Part shown: positions 1 through 7,689 of the stretch, in pieces
Layout of the letters: each line of letters starts with the position of its first letter
Numbering within the stretch: position 1 is the first letter of the stretch
Origin: CALMEH01 sp964548225
GTDB taxonomy: Bacteria; Acidobacteriota; Blastocatellia; Pyrinomonadales; Pyrinomonadaceae
DNA length: 25,269 nucleotides
Direction of reading: 5' to 3'
NCBI GenBank assembly: GCA_964548225.1
Contig: CAZJQP010000077.1
Span: 1 to 25,269, forward strand
Notes under the pieces: model-generated
Told to the model about the DNA's origin: nothing
Databases searched by the model: none
Seen by the model: the letters and a program-made list of their open reading frames with translations, nothing else
Program-made: the position numbers and the translations under genes

Positions 1-100
1 GAACATCGCGTTGCGGATCAATAATCGCGGCTTCCGTTTCTGAACTGATATAATACGAAGCGTGTGCTAAACATCCCAGATAAAATTGCTTGAATTTCAT
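1..100 (-). CDS. MBL-fold / rhodanese-type hydrolase, N-terminal fragment
   Basis: The first 33 codons are visible, from an ATG at 98-100 read leftward off the window edge. They begin MKFKQFYLGCLAHASYYI and run on to a DPQRDV motif. This is the typical opening of metallo-beta-lactamase-fold proteins of the persulfide dioxygenase/rhodanese type, where the strand ending in VDPQRDV precedes the metal-binding HxHxDH motif. A good Shine-Dalgarno (GGAGAT) lies 7 bases upstream of the ATG, and a sigma70-like promoter precedes it. The metal ligands are outside the window, so the enzyme class is inferred only from the N-terminus. It is transcribed away from glmS, across a 250-base gap. Confidence 0.72.
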   Translation of the reverse strand, partial: MKFKQFYLGCLAHASYYISSETEAAIIDPQRDV

Positions 101-124
101 AAAAATCTATCTCCGACAGTTTCG

Positions 125-153
125 ATTTTATTGTAATTGTTGACACATTTCAA
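125..153 (-). promoter_or_regulatory. sigma70-like promoter of the MBL-fold gene
   Basis: On the minus strand TTGAAA (148-153) is followed, after exactly 17 bases, by TAAAAT (125-130), 24 bases before the start codon of the fragmentary MBL-fold gene. Each box differs from consensus at only one or two positions. It is a sequence match only. Confidence 0.5.
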
Positions 154-280
154 AAAAGTATTGTATGTCCCGAAAAAATATGATGGCGAAGAATTATTTG
201 AAATCAGCAGACACAAAGAATAGGAAAAAAATAAAACCGGAACTTACGGCGTAAAGATTGAATTTGAGTAAAGCTTGGAT

Positions 281-345
281 ATTGAGACAAAGGAACGGAA
301 TAACAGAGCGATTATTTCATTGTTGTTCCGTTCCTTTGTCTCAAT
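281..345. repeat. Intergenic palindrome downstream of glmS
   Basis: The 20 bases at 281-300 are the exact reverse complement of 326-345, and the stem extends inward by about four more pairs around a loop of roughly 14-16 bases. It starts seven bases past the glmS stop codon, so it could stabilise or end the glmS transcript, but no long T-tract follows on either strand. It belongs to a set of similarly placed, unrelated palindromes in this window. Confidence 0.85.
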
Positions 346-351
346 GTATTT

Positions 352-2214
352 TTACTCGACCGTAACCGATTTCGCTAGATTTCGCGGTTGGTCAACATCA
401 CAACCGCGCCGAACGGCAATGTGATATGCAAGCAATTGCAAAGGCACGATTGAAAGAATTGGCGCGAGTAAATCCGATGCTTCGGGGATTTCGATGACGT
501 AATCCGAAACAACCGAACTCATTTTGTCGCCTTCGGTTAAGACACAAAAAATAATTCCGTCGCGGGCTTTAACTTCGACGATGTTTGAATGTGTTTTTTC
601 GTATCGAAGTTCGGAAGCGGCGTTTCCGTTTTCGCGGGTGTTGACAATGACCACGGGCAGTTTTTCGTCAATCAGCGCATTCGGACCGTGTTTCATTTCG
701 CCTGCGGGATAACCTTCGGCGTGTATGTAGCTGATTTCTTTGAGTTTAAGTGCGCCTTCGAGTGCGACAGGGAAATTGATTCCGCGTCCGAGATAGAGAA
801 AATCTTGCGAACGGAAAAATTCTTTCGACATTTCTTCAATCGTGTCCGAATCGCTCAAGATTTGTTCGATTTTGAGTGGCAATTCAATCAATTCTTGTGC
901 GTATTTTATCGCTTGTTCGGGCGAAATTTTGCCGCGAAGCTCGCCCAAATAAAGCGCGAAAATGTAAAGCGCGATGATTTGCGACGTAAATGCTTTGGTC
1001 GAAGCAACCGAAATTTCGGGTCCGGCGTGAGTCAAAATCGTGCCGTCAGCTTCGCGTGTAATCATCGAACCTTGCACGTTGCAGATTGCCAAAACTTTGC
1101 ATCCGGCTTGTTTCGCCTCGCGCATTGCGGCAATCGTGTCGGCGGTTTCACCTGATTGCGAGATGACGATGAGCAAATCCGTCTCGCGCAAAACCGGATT
1201 TCGATAGCGAAATTCTGAAGCGTAATCAACTTCAACCGGAATTCGCACGAGTTCTTCCAAAATATATTTCGCCGCCGTTCCGGCGTGCCAAGAAGTTCCG
1301 CAAGCGGCGATTTTGATTGACGTTACATTTTGAAAATCGCTCTCGGAAATATCCATTTCTTCGAGATAAATCTTGCCCGTATCGAGCGAAACGCGCCCGC
1401 GCACTGTGTCGCGCACGGCTCGCGGTTGTTCAAAAATTTCTTTGAGCAGAAAATGTTTGAAACCGCCTTTTTCCGCCGCAATCGGGTCCCAAGTAATGCG
1501 ATGCTGTTTCGGTTCGACGACATTTCCGTCAAAATCTGTAACTCTTACGGAATCTTTAGTTAGAACCGCAATTTCCTTTTCGCCCAAGTAAAAAATATCT
1601 CGCGTATGTTGCAAAATCGCCGGAATATCCGACGCGACAAAAAACTCGCCGTCGCCCAAACCAATAACCACGGGCGGACCTTCGCGGACAGAAATAATTG
1701 TGTCCGGCTCATCAGCCGAAATAATCGAAAGCGCGAAAATTCCGCGAAGTTGTTGAACGGCTTTTCGCACGGCTTCTTCAAATCCGAGTCCGTCGGTTTT
1801 GATAATTTCCTCGATCAAATGCGCGACGATTTCCGTATCGGTTTCGGTCTTAAAATTATGACCTTTTTCGCGCAACATCTCTTTGAGCGGCAGATAATTT
1901 TCGATAATGCCGTTATGCACGACGACAATCTTGCCCGAACAATCTCGATGCGGATGCGCGTTTTCCTCGGTCGGTCGCCCGTGTGTCGCCCACCGCGTAT
2001 GCCCGATGCCGTAATTTCCGTCGAGTGGATTTAAGCGAATTGCTTCTTCCAAATTCCGAAGTTTTCCTTCTGCACGACGCAACGAAAGCGCGTTGTTTTC
2101 ATCAACAACCGCAATTCCCGCCGAATCATATCCGCGATATTCCAACTTCCGCAAACCGTCAATTATCAACGGCACAACTTGTTTATTTCCAACGTATCCA
2201 ACAATTCCACACAT
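352..2214 (-). CDS. glmS: Glutamine--fructose-6-phosphate aminotransferase (isomerizing)
   Basis: Makes glucosamine-6-phosphate from fructose-6-phosphate and glutamine, the first committed step to UDP-GlcNAc for peptidoglycan and LPS. The 620-aa protein is full length. Cys2 of MCGIVGYVG is the N-terminal nucleophile once Met is removed. The glutaminase domain spans about 1-240 with GHTRWATHG at 71-79. Two SIS sugar-isomerase domains follow, with CGTS near 305 and SQSGET at 352-357. The C-terminal NLAKSVTVE contains the conserved isomerase lysine (K615). No strong Shine-Dalgarno precedes the ATG. There is no room upstream for a glmS ribozyme (63 bases to the next gene). glmU and yvcK lie upstream on the same strand. 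Confidence 0.97.
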   Translation of the reverse strand: MCGIVGYVGNKQVVPLIIDGLRKLEYRGYDSAGIAVVDENNALSLRRAEGKLRNLEEAIRLNPLDGNYGIGHTRWATHGRPTEENAHPHRDCSGKIVVVHNGIIENYLPLKEMLREKGHNFKTETDTEIVAHLIEEIIKTDGLGFEEAVRKAVQQLRGIFALSIISADEPDTIISVREGPPVVIGLGDGEFFVASDIPAILQHTRDIFYLGEKEIAVLTKDSVRVTDFDGNVVEPKQHRITWDPIAAEKGGFKHFLLKEIFEQPRAVRDTVRGRVSLDTGKIYLEEMDISESDFQNVTSIKIAACGTSWHAGTAAKYILEELVRIPVEVDYASEFRYRNPVLRETDLLIVISQSGETADTIAAMREAKQAGCKVLAICNVQGSMITREADGTILTHAGPEISVASTKAFTSQIIALYIFALYLGELRGKISPEQAIKYAQELIELPLKIEQILSDSDTIEEMSKEFFRSQDFLYLGRGINFPVALEGALKLKEISYIHAEGYPAGEMKHGPNALIDEKLPVVIVNTRENGNAASELRYEKTHSNIVEVKARDGIIFCVLTEGDKMSSVVSDYVIEIPEASDLLAPILSIVPLQLLAYHIAVRRGCDVDQPRNLAKSVTVE

Positions 2215-2277
2215 AAAGTTATAAAATTAAATTCTTAAAATTCGAGATTTTCCGTTTATTTATCTTTGGTAACTTTG

Positions 2278-2928
2278 TTATAAAAAATCTTCATTATCAA
2301 CAAGTTCGACGAGCTTTTTTATATAATCAAGATTTTCAAAAACATCTGTAATAGTAAAAGTTTGAGAATATTTATTAACTTCAATTTTTCCTCTTTCAGA
2401 AATTCTGCGCTCAATATAGCATATTAATTGCATAAAAGATTTAGGTGAAAGTTTTTCCACTTTAATAGTTTCGGTATAAAGAGGTAAATTGGCTATTTCT
2501 TTTTCGGGGAGCTGAGAATTTTCTTCTACAAAATCACTCGAATCTTCGATTTCTGAAAAATCCTCTGCCTTTTCGATGCGGAAAAGAGTTTTTGATTCAT
2601 CTGAATTTACTTGCTTTAAGTCTAAATTCTTAGATTCTAACATTGATTTTAGCGCAACATTCCAAGGAATATCTCTGCTTCTTAATGTTAAGCGAATCTT
2701 TGCTATTTTTTCAGTTACTATAAACTCGCAATCGAATTGTTCTGTAAAATAGTCTAAAATTTCCCGAAGTTTAACATCTATGACATGAACATTAATTTTT
2801 TCGCCTACAAAATCTTCTTTAACCAACATTTGGCATTGATTTTTGATTACAGATTGTTCTTGCGCGAAAACAGGCACGGCGCAGAAAGCCGCAAGCAGAA
2901 ATAAACTGATAATAAGTCGAGTTTTCAT
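2278..2928 (-). CDS. Secreted protein with secretin N-terminal domains but no secretin pore
   Basis: A 216-aa exported protein. Residues 1-22 are a Sec signal peptide, probably cleaved after VFA. Residues about 44-105 resemble the STN domain found at the front of secretins and TonB-dependent receptors (NVHVIDVKLREILDYF, then an IRLTLRSRDIPWNVAL segment). After an acidic linker, about 148-212 match a secretin N1/NolW-like unit, with the GKIEVNKYSQTFTITD and YIKKLVELVD pattern typical of PilQ. The protein stops before any beta-barrel secretin domain, so it cannot form a pore alone. It may be a periplasmic accessory or a degenerate secretin. It lies between glmS and a 95-aa unknown with no other pilus or secretion gene in view. 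Confidence 0.72.
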   Translation of the reverse strand: MKTRLIISLFLLAAFCAVPVFAQEQSVIKNQCQMLVKEDFVGEKINVHVIDVKLREILDYFTEQFDCEFIVTEKIAKIRLTLRSRDIPWNVALKSMLESKNLDLKQVNSDESKTLFRIEKAEDFSEIEDSSDFVEENSQLPEKEIANLPLYTETIKVEKLSPKSFMQLICYIERRISERGKIEVNKYSQTFTITDVFENLDYIKKLVELVDNEDFL

Positions 2929-2958
2929 AATTTATTCGGTCGAAAAATAGAAATTTTA

Positions 2959-3246
2959 TCAATCAATTTCAGCGACAATATCGGTTTCCGGTTTAACTTT
3001 GATTGAATAGATCGTGTTTATCCAACCTCTCTGAAAAAGCATTTTTTCTTGCAAAGTTCCTTCGATGGCTTTTTGCGGAAAAATCCAGACGGATTTTTTT
3101 TCGATATATTGCCCCTTTACTTCGCTTCCGTCAATGGTTTTGAATGTAATATTCCAATATTGAGGCATTCCAGCCGCGAAATTTGAAATTAGCGTTGTCC
3201 ATTGCTCTTTCGGGCATTCGACGATTTTCTTTCCGAAAATTCCCAT
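2959..3246 (-). CDS. Uncharacterised 95-aa protein
   Basis: I do not recognise a family. The 95-aa product begins MGIFGKKIVECPKEQW and has no signal peptide or membrane segment. It is rich in aromatic residues and beta-prone segments (YWNITFKTIDGSEVKG, KSVWIFPQKAIEG) and ends in an acidic IVAEID, suggesting a small cytosolic beta-rich fold. A weak GGA precedes the ATG. It sits 30 bases upstream of the secretin-domain gene and 92 bases downstream of the DUF4190-like gene on the same strand, so co-transcription within the glmU-glmS stretch is likely. Confidence 0.6.
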   Translation of the reverse strand: MGIFGKKIVECPKEQWTTLISNFAAGMPQYWNITFKTIDGSEVKGQYIEKKSVWIFPQKAIEGTLQEKMLFQRGWINTIYSIKVKPETDIVAEID

Positions 3247-3338
3247 TATTTTTCATCCAAAGTTTTAATTGCCCGCCGCGCCCTTGACCAATTTATTTGT
3301 CGCAACGTCTTTAATTTTAATCAGTTGTTTTTTGAAGA

Positions 3339-3668
3339 TTATCTGGCGGCGGCAGCAAGAATTCTCAAAATAATTGCAACTACCCAGAGAACTATTCCGA
3401 TGATTGACAGAATTTTGCCGGCTTGTGCAATACCTCGTTTGCCTTGTTCAATTTCATAAACATCAATATTCGTAATTGCTTCCTGAGCGGCATTATAGCC
3501 GAGCCAGCCAAAAATCAGTCCACAGCAAAAAAGACTTAAAATACCTAAAACCAGTGATTTCGTGGCATCGCTTCTGATTTTTTCAGCGTAGAATTGACGA
3601 GTTGAATCGCTGTAAATCGAATTGTTTTCCTGCGGCGGCGGTGGCGGTGTCCATTCGGGGTTGTTCAT
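3339..3668 (-). CDS. DUF4190-like small membrane protein
   Basis: A 109-aa protein. A proline-rich N-terminus (WTPPPPPQE) is followed by two hydrophobic helices at about 38-62 and 84-108, joined by a polar loop holding GYNAAQEAITNID and EQGKRGIAQAGKIL. The pattern 'Pro-rich tail, SLVLGILSLFCCG helix, GxRGxAxAGxILSIIG helix' is characteristic of the DUF4190 family, whose function is unknown. A good Shine-Dalgarno (GAGAGGAAA) precedes the ATG. It lies 21 bases after the glmU stop codon and is probably co-transcribed with glmU. Confidence 0.75.
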   Translation of the reverse strand: MNNPEWTPPPPPQENNSIYSDSTRQFYAEKIRSDATKSLVLGILSLFCCGLIFGWLGYNAAQEAITNIDVYEIEQGKRGIAQAGKILSIIGIVLWVVAIILRILAAAAR

Positions 3669-3689
3669 TTAATTTTTCCTCTCGAAATA

Positions 3690-5111
3690 TTAAGATTTTT
3701 GAACTTCGTCTTCATTTATAGACCTAATCACCCTCGCAGGCAAGCCGACAGCCAATTTGTCGGGCGGAATATCTTTATTTACAACACTTCCCGCGCCTGT
3801 TACGGAATTGTCGCCGACTTTTACGGGTGCAATAAGCATTGTGTCAGAACCGATTCTGACATTATTTCCGATTGAGGTGGCGTGTTTATTTTTGCCGTCG
3901 TAATTGCAGGTAATCGTGCCTGCGCCGATGTTCGTATTTTCGCCGATGGTTGCGTCGCCGAGATAGGTTAAATGGCTGGCTTTTGAATTTCTGCCGAGAA
4001 TTGTTTTCTTTAATTCGACAAAATTTCCGACTTTCGCTTTTTCTTCCATTCTGGCTTTTCCGCGAAGGTGCGCCATTGGTCCGACGGTGCAGCGGTCGGA
4101 GATTTCCGAATCGGTGATGACGCAATTATCCAAAACTTCAACGCCGCGTCCAATGCGTGAATTGGTAATTCTCGTGCCGCTTCGTATTGTGCATCCGTCG
4201 CCAATGATGCTTTCGCCTTCAATAGTTACATTTGGATAAATTACCGTATCGCGCCCGATGCTGGCTTGCTCGGAAATATATGAATTTTTCGGATCAATAA
4301 ACGAAACGCCGTAATCGAGCATCATTTTTTTTACCGTCCGGCGGCAAAGAACTCTTTCCATATCGGCGAGTTGAGCGCGGTTGTTGATACCTTCGATTTC
4401 GTGCGCGTCCGAATGTTGATAAAGGGAAACGGCTTCGCCCGCCGCGCTCAGAAGTGCAGGAACGTCGGTCAAATAATATTCGCCTTGCGCGTTTTCGTTT
4501 TTGACTTCGGAAAGTGCGGCGAAGAGTTTGCGCGTATCGAAACAATAAATGCCCGAATTTATTTCTTTGATACGTTTTTCTTCGTCGGTCGCGTCTTTTT
4601 GCTCGACGATTTTTTCAAACAAACCTTCTTCCGTGCGGACAACGCGCCCGTAACCTGTCGGGTCTTCGAGTTTGACGGTTAAAATCGTGCAAACCGCGCC
4701 TTTGCCGCGATGTGCGTGATGTTGCTGAATCAACGCGGCAAGTGTTTCGGCGCGAATCATTGGCACATCGCCGGAAAGAACTAACAACGTTGAATCTTCG
4801 TTTTCGAGAAATTCGCGGGCGCAATTTACGGCGTGTCCTGTGCCGAGTTGTTCTTTTTGCCAGACAAATTCGGCGTGTTCCGCGTCTAATTCGTCTAAAA
4901 CCGCGAGCTTTACATCTTCGCCTTGATGCCCGATAACGACAAAAACCTTGCGCGGGGCAAGCGCGGCGGCTGTTCGGCAAACGTGAGCGATAAGCGGACG
5001 ACTGTCGAGCCGATGTAAAACTTTCGCCAAATCCGAGCGCATTCGCGTTCCCAATCCGGCGGCTAAAATCAAAACATCAAGCGTTTTTTGTGCGTTTGAA
5101 ACATTCTCCAT
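3690..5111 (-). CDS. glmU: Bifunctional UDP-GlcNAc pyrophosphorylase / glucosamine-1-P acetyltransferase
   Basis: Acetylates glucosamine-1-phosphate and couples it to UTP, giving UDP-GlcNAc. With the chosen start it is 473 aa. The N-terminal nucleotidyltransferase shows LAAGLGTRMRSDLAKVLH at about 16-33 (the common LPK is LAK here, with the lysine kept), SGDVPM and GYGRVVR. The C-terminal half is a left-handed beta-helix of hexapeptide repeats with NYDGKNKHAT and IGAGTITCNYDG, the acetyl-CoA/sugar site. The frame stays open 18 codons further upstream, but those codons are translated palindromic repeat, so the ATG at 5109-5111 before ENVSNAQ is preferred. The next gene upstream is yvcK/glmR; glmS is four genes downstream. 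Confidence 0.96.
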   Translation of the reverse strand: MENVSNAQKTLDVLILAAGLGTRMRSDLAKVLHRLDSRPLIAHVCRTAAALAPRKVFVVIGHQGEDVKLAVLDELDAEHAEFVWQKEQLGTGHAVNCAREFLENEDSTLLVLSGDVPMIRAETLAALIQQHHAHRGKGAVCTILTVKLEDPTGYGRVVRTEEGLFEKIVEQKDATDEEKRIKEINSGIYCFDTRKLFAALSEVKNENAQGEYYLTDVPALLSAAGEAVSLYQHSDAHEIEGINNRAQLADMERVLCRRTVKKMMLDYGVSFIDPKNSYISEQASIGRDTVIYPNVTIEGESIIGDGCTIRSGTRITNSRIGRGVEVLDNCVITDSEISDRCTVGPMAHLRGKARMEEKAKVGNFVELKKTILGRNSKASHLTYLGDATIGENTNIGAGTITCNYDGKNKHATSIGNNVRIGSDTMLIAPVKVGDNSVTGAGSVVNKDIPPDKLAVGLPARVIRSINEDEVQKS

Positions 5112-5140
5112 AAAGAAATTTAATGCAAGCCACAAAAATT

Positions 5141-5227
5141 TTAACGCAAAGGTGCAAAGACGCAAAGGCGCAAAAGAAATAATTCACAAAAATCTTTGCG
5201 TCTTCGCGCCTTTGCGCTCTTGCGTTA
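5141..5227. repeat. Intergenic palindrome, CGCAAAGG family
   Basis: 5141-5175 and 5193-5227 form an imperfect stem of about 35 pairs around a 17-base loop, built from iterations of the words CGCAAAG and GCGCAAAGG. Mismatches between the arms are almost all transitions. It fills the gap between yvcK and glmU. A second member with the same word (20 exactly paired bases) lies at 12224-12362. The arms read as open frame, which falsely extends glmU upstream. Confidence 0.85.
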
Positions 5228-5237
5228 AGAAATCAAA

Positions 5238-6263
5238 CTAAAACTTTTTTCGAGGTTGCAAAGCGCAGAGTAGAATGACTTGCGCTAATCTTTCGGGATT
5301 ATGGCGCACCATTTCGCCTTCGTCCAAAAGATTGCCGGAAACGATTTCCGCACCTTCGACCGTGGCGGGAGAAATTGAATTGTGAACGCCGATTTGTTCT
5401 GCGCCTTCGGAGGCATAAAGCGAGAATTGGGTTTCGTTAATCGGACGATTATTAACGATGACGTAATCAAAATCAATCTCCGGCGCATATTCGTGGACAA
5501 TTTCCAGATGCCGCCGCGCTGAAAATCCGTCGGTTTCGCCCGGTTGTGTCATCAAATTACAGACAAAAATCTTTGTTGCATCAGTTTTGCCGATGGTTTC
5601 AGCAACATTTTCGACAAGAAGCGGCGGCAAAAGCGATGTAAAAAGCGAGCCGGGACCGACCGTTATTATGTCGGCTTCACGAATCGCCGCAAGTGCTTCG
5701 GGAAGAGGACGGCAATTTTCGGGTTCGAGATAAAGACGTTTTATCTGATGTCCGATTTTGCCGATTTTCGTTTCGCCGCGCACGATTTCGCCTGATTTTA
5801 ATTCTGCCGCAAGACGAACATCCGCGTCCGTTGCTGGAAAAATTCGCCCTTTGCTTGCCAAAATTTCTGATGAAACGCGCACGGCTTCGGCAAAATCTCC
5901 GGTAATTTCGGTTAAAGCGGCAAGAAAAAGATTGCCGAAATTATGTCCGCCCAAATCACCACTCCCACGAAAACGGTGGCGGAAAAGTTGCGATAAATGA
6001 AGCGAATCTTCTGAAAGCGCAACCATACAATTTCGAATATCGCCGGGCGGAAGCATCTGAAGCTCATCGCGCAATCTGCCGGAACTTCCGCCGTCGTCCG
6101 AAACCGCGACAATTGCCGCCAAACTATCGAGCCAAACAGATTCGATTTCCGATGCTTTAACGAATCTTTTTAACCCCGAAAGCAACGTTGAAAGTCCGTT
6201 GCCACCGCCGATTGCAACGACGTTAAGCCCGTGCGGAGTTTGTGAAAAAAGATGGTTTTTCAT
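5238..6263 (-). CDS. yvcK: YvcK/GlmR family UDP-sugar-binding regulator
   Basis: A 341-aa member of the YvcK/CofD-like fold. In Bacillus subtilis the homologue (GlmR) binds UDP-GlcNAc and activates GlmS. The N-terminal nucleotide-sugar loop is VVAIGGGNGLSTLL (15-28), followed by VSDDGGSSGRLRDE and LPPGDIRNCMVALSED, all hallmarks of the family. VGPGSLFTSLLPPLLV and VCNLMTQPGETDGFS follow in the C-terminal half. The frame continues 58 codons upstream, but that stretch is translated palindrome, so the ATG at 6261-6263 is chosen. Its position next to glmU, with glmS on the same strand, supports a role in amino-sugar control. It is separated from the upstream dehydrogenase gene by two palindromes. 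Confidence 0.93.
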   Translation of the reverse strand: MKNHLFSQTPHGLNVVAIGGGNGLSTLLSGLKRFVKASEIESVWLDSLAAIVAVSDDGGSSGRLRDELQMLPPGDIRNCMVALSEDSLHLSQLFRHRFRGSGDLGGHNFGNLFLAALTEITGDFAEAVRVSSEILASKGRIFPATDADVRLAAELKSGEIVRGETKIGKIGHQIKRLYLEPENCRPLPEALAAIREADIITVGPGSLFTSLLPPLLVENVAETIGKTDATKIFVCNLMTQPGETDGFSARRHLEIVHEYAPEIDFDYVIVNNRPINETQFSLYASEGAEQIGVHNSISPATVEGAEIVSGNLLDEGEMVRHNPERLAQVILLCALQPRKKF

Positions 6264-6270
6264 CAAGAAT

Positions 6271-6340
6271 TTTGTTTGCGAAAGACGCGAAAAAATAATT
6301 CTAATACATTTTCGTTTTTTTCGTGTGTTTCGCAGACAAA
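6271..6340. repeat. Intergenic palindrome, GCGAAA/CGTGTTT family
   Basis: Arms 6271-6295 and 6316-6340 pair over 25 bases with three mismatches around a 20-base AT-rich loop. It is the first of two unrelated palindromes placed head to tail between the sugar dehydrogenase gene and yvcK. Confidence 0.8.
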
Positions 6341-6350
6341 AAAAGGAAAG

Positions 6351-6428
6351 TATCCACAGATAAATAAGATAAACACAGATGTTTTTTCTGTTTTTAATAT
6401 CTCTGTTTATCCTGTTTATCTGTGAATA
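6351..6428. repeat. Intergenic palindrome, ACAGATAAAC family
   Basis: Arms 6351-6380 and 6399-6428 pair over 30 bases with four mismatches around an 18-base loop. The repeat unit is the word CAGATAAA(C/T)A(G/A)GATAAAC. It begins ten bases after the preceding palindrome and ends five bases before the dehydrogenase stop codon, so it could shield or end that transcript. Confidence 0.82.
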
Positions 6429-6433
6429 AAAAA

Positions 6434-7591
6434 TCATTTCACCGGAACGATTCGCAAGATTTTATCGTCATCCTCTGCTGAAGTTCCGCGTCCGTCGCGG
6501 TTTGAGGTTGAAAAATAGATCAGACCGTCGGGCGATTCGCCTACTTCGCGGATTCTGCCGAAACTTCCTTCAAAAATATTTTCCTGTGCGACAACTTTAC
6601 TGCCGTCTAATTTTACGCGAATCAGCCTTGCACCGCGCAAACATCCGAAAAACAAACTGCCTTTGAGCGAAGGAAATTTATCGCCTTTGTAAATCATCGC
6701 GCTCGCAGGAGCGCACGCCGGAGAATATTCGAGAAGCGGCGAAATCATTCCTTCTTTTGTTTTATTTCCCCAAATTTCCGCCCAACCGTAATTTTTACCG
6801 CGTTCAACAAAATTCACTTCGTCCGCGCCGCCGCCTTTGCCTTCAAAACCCGACGGACCGTGTTCGGTCTGAAACATCAGCCCATTAGACGACCACGCCA
6901 AACCTTGCGCGTTACGATGTCCGATTGTGTAAATTTCGGGGCGATAATTTTTGTCTTTTGCAAACGGATTGTCCGTCGGAATTGTGCCATCGTCATTGAG
7001 CCGCAAAGTTTTTCCCGCCAAAGAATCGGTTTTTTGCGCCAAGTTCCAATCTGTTGCGTCGCCCGTTGTGATGTAAAGTTTGTCATCGGGACCAAAACGC
7101 GCTCGCGTTCCGGCGTGATTCGGCGCGGCGGGAATGGCGGCGATGATTATTTTCGGTTCGAGCAGAGTTTTACCGTCGAATTTATAACGCACGATTTTGA
7201 CGAATTTTCCGTCGTTATTGTAGGCGTAGGCGAGATAGACGAATTTGTTTTCCTTGTAATTCGGATGCAAAGAAACATCCATCAAACCACTTTCGCTTGA
7301 AGGTTCAACGTCAGGAACTTTGTAAATTGGTTCGGCTTTCAATTTTCCGCCTTCGATAAGACGAACTCTGCCCGGACGCTCGGTAAAAAGCAAATCGCCA
7401 TTCGGCAAAAACGCGAACGCCCACGGAACTTCCAAACCTGTTGCCACCGTTTCGACCTTAAATCTCGTCAATTTTTCATTCCCAAGCGTCTGCGTTGCAA
7501 GAATCGCATCTTCCTGAATGCCTTTCGGTTTTTGTCCGCAAGCAAGCGTCGCTGTTATCGAAACCAATAAAATCAAAACTAATTTTTTCAT
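6434..7591 (-). CDS. PQQ-dependent sugar dehydrogenase lipoprotein (soluble GDH / aldose sugar dehydrogenase family)
   Basis: Predicted to oxidise aldose sugars in the periplasm using PQQ. The 385-aa protein starts with a lipoprotein signal ending in the lipobox TLAC (Cys18). The GSDH six-bladed propeller follows, with family blocks VPWAFAFLPNGDLLFTERPG (56-75), GLMDVSLHPNY (102-112), NHAGTRARFGPD (158-169) including the catalytic His159, IGHRNAQGLAW (223-233) and EHGPSGFEGKGGGADEVN (243-260). AAGGG precedes the ATG at a usable distance. Substrate specificity cannot be read from the sequence. It is divergent from a mannanase-like gene across about 100 bases, which may hint at related sugar use. 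Confidence 0.9.
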   Translation of the reverse strand: MKKLVLILLVSITATLACGQKPKGIQEDAILATQTLGNEKLTRFKVETVATGLEVPWAFAFLPNGDLLFTERPGRVRLIEGGKLKAEPIYKVPDVEPSSESGLMDVSLHPNYKENKFVYLAYAYNNDGKFVKIVRYKFDGKTLLEPKIIIAAIPAAPNHAGTRARFGPDDKLYITTGDATDWNLAQKTDSLAGKTLRLNDDGTIPTDNPFAKDKNYRPEIYTIGHRNAQGLAWSSNGLMFQTEHGPSGFEGKGGGADEVNFVERGKNYGWAEIWGNKTKEGMISPLLEYSPACAPASAMIYKGDKFPSLKGSLFFGCLRGARLIRVKLDGSKVVAQENIFEGSFGRIREVGESPDGLIYFSTSNRDGRGTSAEDDDKILRIVPVK

Positions 7592-7637
7592 AAATAACCC
7601 TTTAACATTTTTTAGTTAGACGGCAGTTTGCGCGATT

Positions 7638-7665
7638 TTGTTTCATTCTAAATTTATACGATAAT
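7638..7665 (+). promoter_or_regulatory. Possible promoter of the GH5 gene
   Basis: TTGTTT (7638-7643) and GATAAT (7660-7665) are separated by 16 bases and end 24 bases before the ATG at 7690. The match is moderate and the surroundings are AT-rich, so this is tentative. Confidence 0.3.
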
Positions 7666-7689
7666 TAAAAAATCTCGAATCATAATTTT

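Noticed and set aside
589..1155. 188-aa plus-strand reading frame inside glmS
   Set aside because: Antisense echo of glmS: cysteine/phenylalanine/arginine-rich, no family features, no ribosome binding site.
2215..2277. Possible glmS ribozyme/riboswitch
   Set aside because: The gap upstream of glmS is only 63 AT-rich bases with none of the ribozyme's conserved pairing.
6271..6428. Palindromes as terminal repeats of an insertion sequence or MITE
   Set aside because: The two adjacent palindromes have different sequences, short loops, no target-site duplication and no transposase remnant.
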